From Pseudopyrenochaeta lycopersici (lineage: Eukaryota > Ascomycota > Dothideomycetes > Pleosporales > Pseudopyrenochaetaceae), in assembly GCA_003313425.1 (NCBI GenBank), contig NHZP01000029.1, forward strand, positions 434,001 to 498,000: a stretch of 64,000 nucleotides of DNA. Direction: 5' to 3'. How positions within the stretch are numbered: position 1 is the first letter of the stretch; each line of letters begins with the position of its first letter. The notes beneath the pieces were generated by a model that was not told where the DNA came from, ran no database searches, and saw only the letters and a program-made list of their open reading frames with translations. The position numbers and the translations under genes were made by a program. Positions 59,673 through 64,000 of the stretch are shown here, piece after piece.

Positions 59673-60167
59673 ATTTGGGACTCTTGGTCAACCTTGGAAT
59701 TCGAGAGGCGCCCTCCACATTTTACTTGGTCTGCTGCAATCCTAAAATATCCTCAGATTTTATCTCATGGGTATCTTGACATCACGAAGAGGGCTTTAGA
59801 TTCTCTGCGCAAGAGTTCTTGCTTCACTCTAGCCTGAAATCGGTGGATGATGAAAGTGTGAGGATACCTTTAGGCACAAAGTGTGATGTAGAACGCTATA
59901 AGGCCAACAACGGATTTGAGAAAGCCAGGTTTTAGGGGAATGCCATTGAATCAATAAAAATGGAATGGGAAATTGCCATATGTTGTTATCTAATTTGATA
60001 AACATGGTGCTTATTAACCCATAATAGCACAAAATGATCGCTAGCATAAACCATACTCCGCACATCATCAGACCATTCATCATTTTTACACCCAATACTA
60101 CCCTCAACAGCCCAATTACCCCATCCTCGCGTCCATCAAAGCATTCCAAGACCCCTGATCATACTTC
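59673..60167. other. intergenic region
   Basis: 3' side of the hydrolase gene. A minus-strand frame at 59829-60149 begins at a weak start and has no domain; I do not call it. Confidence 0.35.
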
Positions 60168-60404
60168 TCATCGAGCCATCGAACCAACCTCAATTGACGA
60201 TTCTTCAGCGTTTCTTTCCGCCCTTCCGCATTGTTGGATACAGTAGAGGCGCATGGCGTAGGCAACGCGGGCTTTATTGGTGTTGTATCGAGTTTGATAA
60301 CTATGGTCATATGTGTATCCGATGATGTTGTGTGATTCTAGCTACATCAGTGAAAGTCCGGATTCTACGAAAGCGAGCGAGGGATATACCTCAATGGCCG
60401 TCAT
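60168..60404 (-). CDS. possible small protein (about 62 residues), unknown
   Basis: Two exons on the minus strand join in frame: 60404-60390 (MTAIE) and 60341-60168, with a 48-nt intron having GTATAT and TAG borders. The product has a tidy sequence, NIIGYTYDHSYQTRYNTNKARVAYAMRLYC, then CGRAERNAEES, and a stop. The mix of aromatic and charged residues looks like a real protein more than chance, but it has no recognised domain. A second splice at 60190 (donor GTTGGT) would give a different tail ending in SWNALMDARMG. A competing frame on the same DNA is open for 64 codons. Confidence 0.35.
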
Positions 60405-61278
60405 AGTGTCAGATTTGTGTCAAGGGCGGCGACTTGCTTGTTATTCAGAGATGTGCACAGATAGGCTTGTATGGGTAGAATGAATGAAGGTCAAGTATGT
60501 GCGAGTCTTCCCACCTTTGAGAGGTCTGGCTTGCGGATCTTGAAGGACCGTCTAAGACTCGAAGTGGCCACCCCCTCATATACACTTAGTCCTCTCCGCC
60601 ACCACACCCATCCTTTGCTGCCTTAATTGCCACGATAGCTTCAGAACTTCGCCTGTAACAGCGCACTCATGGCGAATTACTGTATAACCAAATAAGCAAG
60701 CTCGTTGCCTCAGGTGAAGAAGTGGTAGGCCATTAATAGCGCATACATGGCTGGGTGGCGAATGTGTTGAGAACGCGATGAGATACGCAACATAGGTTTA
60801 ATGTCTGGGGGCAGTCGCCATGTGTTTCAGGTGAAGCACGCGTGCATTTTGTGGGGTGAGCTGGCCACCTGATTGGGCTTGGCGTCGACCGGTGAACGAA
60901 CTTCTCGAGGTTAGCGTGATCTTGGACAATCATGAACTCTTTGCACCGAAGATGATGGAAGCAAGAAATTAAAGAGCTGACGTAGGATTCGTGTAGTTGT
61001 TTGTCAATATTTCCTGCGCTCGAAGCCGCGTAGGAAAGGTTTTTGATTTTAATGGTCAACTAACCAGCCCCTTGCGAGGAATGTCCACCAAAAATACACT
61101 GACTTCCACCCAAGAACATGACACTAAAGTAATAAATGTACCAGACATTAGTATTAAATATTCGTAATTAGGCGCTCCCGGCGCGCTTTCATTGTTCGCA
61201 TGCGTATCGTCAATTCGAAAGGGGCATCGTGTTGTACAAGGGCTCTGACGAAAAACGTCGAGCCCTAAGATGGCAGCA
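60405..61278. other. intergenic region
   Basis: Between two minus-strand genes. A 108-codon frame at 60733-61059 and a 91-codon one that overlaps the zinc-finger gene's last codons show no motif. No repeat or RNA gene. Confidence 0.4.
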
Positions 61279-62699
61279 TCATTCATCTGGCCATCTCCCG
61301 AGATGGCAGCCTCCGGTCGGAAGTATGCCATCCTCAGGAATCGAGGTCGTAAGCAATGACCAGGAATCGGTATCTATCGTCAAGGGTGCAAACGAATGTG
61401 TATGGTAGATACGGTTGGTTCGGTAATCTTTGGGTGGCACTGGTGGTGGCACTGGTGACGGCTCAACCATTTCAGGTTGAGCACTTTCTTTGACGGCCTT
61501 GTTGTACGCAAGCTGCGCCAGCGCTGCTGCATCTCCCTCGGGCGTGTAGTATTCGAGCGCGTCCTGTAATTGTTCGGTCGGATTGCTCTCTGGAAAACCT
61601 TCGACCCGTCCGGTTGAATGCTGATTCCAGCCTATTGTCTGTCGTCGCTTGGTTTGTAGTAGCTTGTTCCATTCGACCCAAATAGCAGGTCGCTGGATGA
61701 GGGAGTAAATAACATAGCTGTGACGCCAATCGTATTTGGTTTTGCCCTCGTTCTCGATATGCATTGCAATGTGGTTGCATCTGTCTGTCCAATTATCGCT
61801 GAAATGGTGGCAAAACCCACATCCCCAGCCGGTTCGAGTCCTGCGTTGCTTTCTCGCCAGCTCGACGTGGCGCAACTCAGCGCATCTGGTACAGCGGTGG
61901 GAGTTTTCGTGGTGTGTGACAAAATCTTTGCCTAGGAAGTAGACTGCGGTACACAGATGGCATTGAAACATTTCTGGTCGTTCCTGGTACGTCTCTTCGT
62001 GCCGCTTCCAGTCCGATTTGTGTACAAACTCCTTCATGCAGGCGGTGCAAAAATACTTGGGCACATTGTTACAGGATCTCCGTTGCTTGTTGCCTGAAAC
62101 ACAAGTCTTGAAATAATCCTTACCCTGCGCGGCCTGCCGCTGGGATGATCGCTTCCTTGGAGTTGGCGAAATGGGGCTCTCAACCGGGCTCGGGTCGAAG
62201 GATGAGTGAATCGTGGAATTATGGGTCAAAGCGTATTCAGTTTGCAAAATGAAGTCATCCCTGGAATATCCTGAAGTTTGAGGCGATACTGAGGTGGAGG
62301 ATAGCCATGAATCTCTCGTTGGAGCTTGCGAGAAGATACTGTTATTCGATGATCGAAAGCTTGGAGCTCCCGATGAAAAGCTAAGATTGGATAGGTGTTG
62401 TTGATGGGTAATCTGATGGTGTCTTGTGCTCGCCGTAGACCATTGACCCGGGTATTGGTTTTGATAGTCTGCATTTGCTGTCAATTAACAGGTTGCTTTA
62501 CTTTGAGATAGTCTCATATTAGCGGTGGCGGTAACCTACCCGTAGGGCTATAATCGCTTGTTGTTGATTGGTGCTGTGCACCATGCAAATGCTGTTCGTT
62601 GGGATACATAGGCTGATCCATCTCGAAATCGATACTCGGATCTACAGCGTAGTTGACAGGATATAGCGAGCCGGCGCTAGGATACTGGTAACCGTCCAT
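61279..62699 (-). CDS. C2H2 zinc-finger protein, probable transcription factor
   Basis: Two exons on the minus strand (62699-62540 and 62477-61279; 62-nt intron) give 452 residues. The N-terminal 150 residues are Gln/Ser/Tyr-rich with Ser-Pro pairs. Three zinc-finger-like modules follow: CTACMKEFVHKSDWKRHEE, CHLCTAVYFLGKDFVTHHENSH and CGFCHHFSDNWTDRCNHIAMH, with an extra CTRC pair and a basic RKQRRTR patch between them. The C-terminal part has a Trp-rich helix segment and a poly-Pro stretch (PSPVPPPVPPKDY). It is probably a nuclear DNA-binding regulator; its targets are unknown. The exon junction lies in the disordered N-terminus, before the fingers. Confidence 0.88.
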
Positions 62700-63528
62700 A
62701 ATGCAATTAAAGTAATAAAACAACAACGGAAAGCGAAAATTAAAGGTCCGGAACACGCAACACAGAGTAAAACGCGATCTCTGCCTCTCCCCAACTATCA
62801 AATGATGAGCACGTACTTTGCCACGCATATAAACACTTGAAAAATGTTCAGCCTCAGGGGTGAGGCCCTGGAAGTGGATTAGTGGAGTGGTCAGCGTGCA
62901 GGTTCACCTGAAACGAGGCGCGTGCCGGGGGGGCATTCGTTTGATGGCAGTGTTTGTTTCAAATTGCCAGGCACCGAGGCTGTGGCCATGTTTCTAGTGG
63001 CTCGCAACGCGCTGCGGATGTACAGAAACATTTTTGCGTTTCCATGCATTATGCAAACCGTTCGTTTCACGATGGAAAGGGGCGATGAGATGGCGATTGG
63101 TGATCGGCGATAGGGCTGCGACGGAATGCGCGATAAAGGCAACCGTTCGCCAAGGGACGAGGATGACGTTAGCAACGGATTACATTACGCGGGTTGCGCA
63201 GCGAGTTGCGCAACGCGCATTATTGTGATTATTTCGGGAAAGTCCTCATTCACGTAAAAATATCCCCTACCGTGGAGCCTGTCAAAGACTAAAGCAGAAA
63301 GTGGCCATCACGTGATGGTTCCTTCTTGTCGTCCTAGGCGACGCTTTCGACATGATCTACCCTTCAAATCCGTGGAAAGACTACATGATGTGTAACCCAT
63401 AGTATCCAAAATTATAAAACTTGATTCAAAATATCGTCACAGATTGTACAAAAACCTCTCAGCCTTGTCCAAACACCCTCCTTAGTCATGCTCTAATCCT
63501 CCAGATTTAGGTGTCCTTGATCTTCCCC
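62700..63528. other. upstream region of the zinc-finger gene
   Basis: Promoter side of the zinc-finger gene. Near 63193-63212 the octamer gttgcgca occurs twice, 12 bases apart, each containing the palindrome TGCGCA. Frames of 60-94 codons on both strands are unsupported. Confidence 0.4.
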
Positions 63529-63767
63529 TTAACGTGCATGCCATCTTTTCTGCAGAACCAGGCAATCCGCCTGCTGAGACTGCTCATCCATTATACTCCG
63601 CGCTCGAAGTAAATGAAAGCTGACCCGATCAAGTTCCCTCATTGTGGGCAAAAGCAGAGGTGTGTACTGAATGAAGACTTGCCGAAAGTCAGATCCAATG
63701 ACTTGGCGTGCGGCAAAACCATTTTCGTTGAACAAGAAGTGAGGGAGCACGTCATCACGGAAATCGG
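63529..63767 (-). other. weak partial coding segment near the window end
   Basis: A minus-strand frame reads FRDDVLPHFLFNENGFAARQ, then FIQYTPLLLPTMRELDRVSFHLL, and stops at 63529. The wording recalls the central part of fungal F-box-like hypothetical proteins (a residue or two after a recruited LPhF motif), with a possible acceptor AG at about 63768. The 5' part would lie upstream or beyond the window. I cannot decide whether it is a gene end or chance. Confidence 0.2.
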
Positions 63768-64000
63768 CTCAAATTTCGGATCGACGACGTTGCAAAGGAT
63801 CCCTCGGTTCGCGGAAGAATTTGCAGTTGAAATGCGGGGTGAGAATAGCCCCGGTTGAAGTTGATTATTCAAAAGTAATTGTCCATATTGTTGAAATGTG
63901 TTGGTCCGGAGGTCGCGATGATATTCTTGGATACTATGGGAATCAGTCGACAGCGGAACGAATGGCCAGCTGCAAGGTGACTTGACGTCCTACCCATCCT

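Overview
The window looks like nuclear DNA of a filamentous ascomycete. Most genes carry short GT-AG introns of about 40-60 nt, often with CTAAC/CTAAT-like branch sites. Families diagnostic for such fungi recur: a HET-domain protein, two UstYa-like (DUF3328) proteins, a CFEM protein, a DUF3176 protein, a SepH-type septation kinase, an ankyrin/CorA-like protein and a rhodopsin-like integral membrane protein. The style of the genes suggests a Dothideomycete, perhaps Pleosporales; that is inference. Exon models were built by hand from reading frames, splice signals and family patterns, and nearly all close in frame.

0-10 kb is an accessory-looking, possibly metabolic cluster. It holds a rhodopsin-like membrane protein gene with an in-frame TGA, an amino-acid permease, a UstYa-like oxidase, a tiny candidate secreted peptide, a GNAT acetyltransferase, a prolyl-4-hydroxylase-like oxygenase and a second UstYa-like oxidase. 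Two UstYa-type enzymes beside a peptide-hydroxylase-like enzyme, a transporter and a small secreted ORF recall fungal ribosomal-peptide (dikaritin) loci. No repeat-bearing precursor is visible, so this stays a hypothesis.

10-31 kb holds a small conserved protein, a vacuolar-type amino-acid transporter with a GC-AG intron, a decayed histidine-kinase relic and a 26-nt G homopolymer. It continues with a GPI-type cell-surface protein carrying three internal repeats, a cysteine-rich GPI-type protein, a HET protein, an abundant-looking secreted protein with a Pro/Ala/Ser/Thr-rich tail, a DUF3176 membrane protein and a CFEM membrane protein.

32-35 kb is a roughly 3 kb gene-free island with a 20-nt-period minisatellite and a related 16-nt inverted repeat. 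35-44.5 kb returns to conserved genes: the sepH-type kinase (1,511 codons), a short-chain dehydrogenase and a BCS1-like AAA ATPase.

45-64 kb carries a 12-intron-scale ankyrin/CorA-like gene with a hydrolase-like N-terminus, an intronless GH94 phosphorylase resembling fungal cellobionic-acid phosphorylase, an intronless WD40-type protein, a peroxisomal (SKL-ending) alpha/beta hydrolase, a possible 62-residue protein and a C2H2 zinc-finger protein. The right end holds only a weak partial ORF. No tRNA, rRNA or CRISPR array was found.
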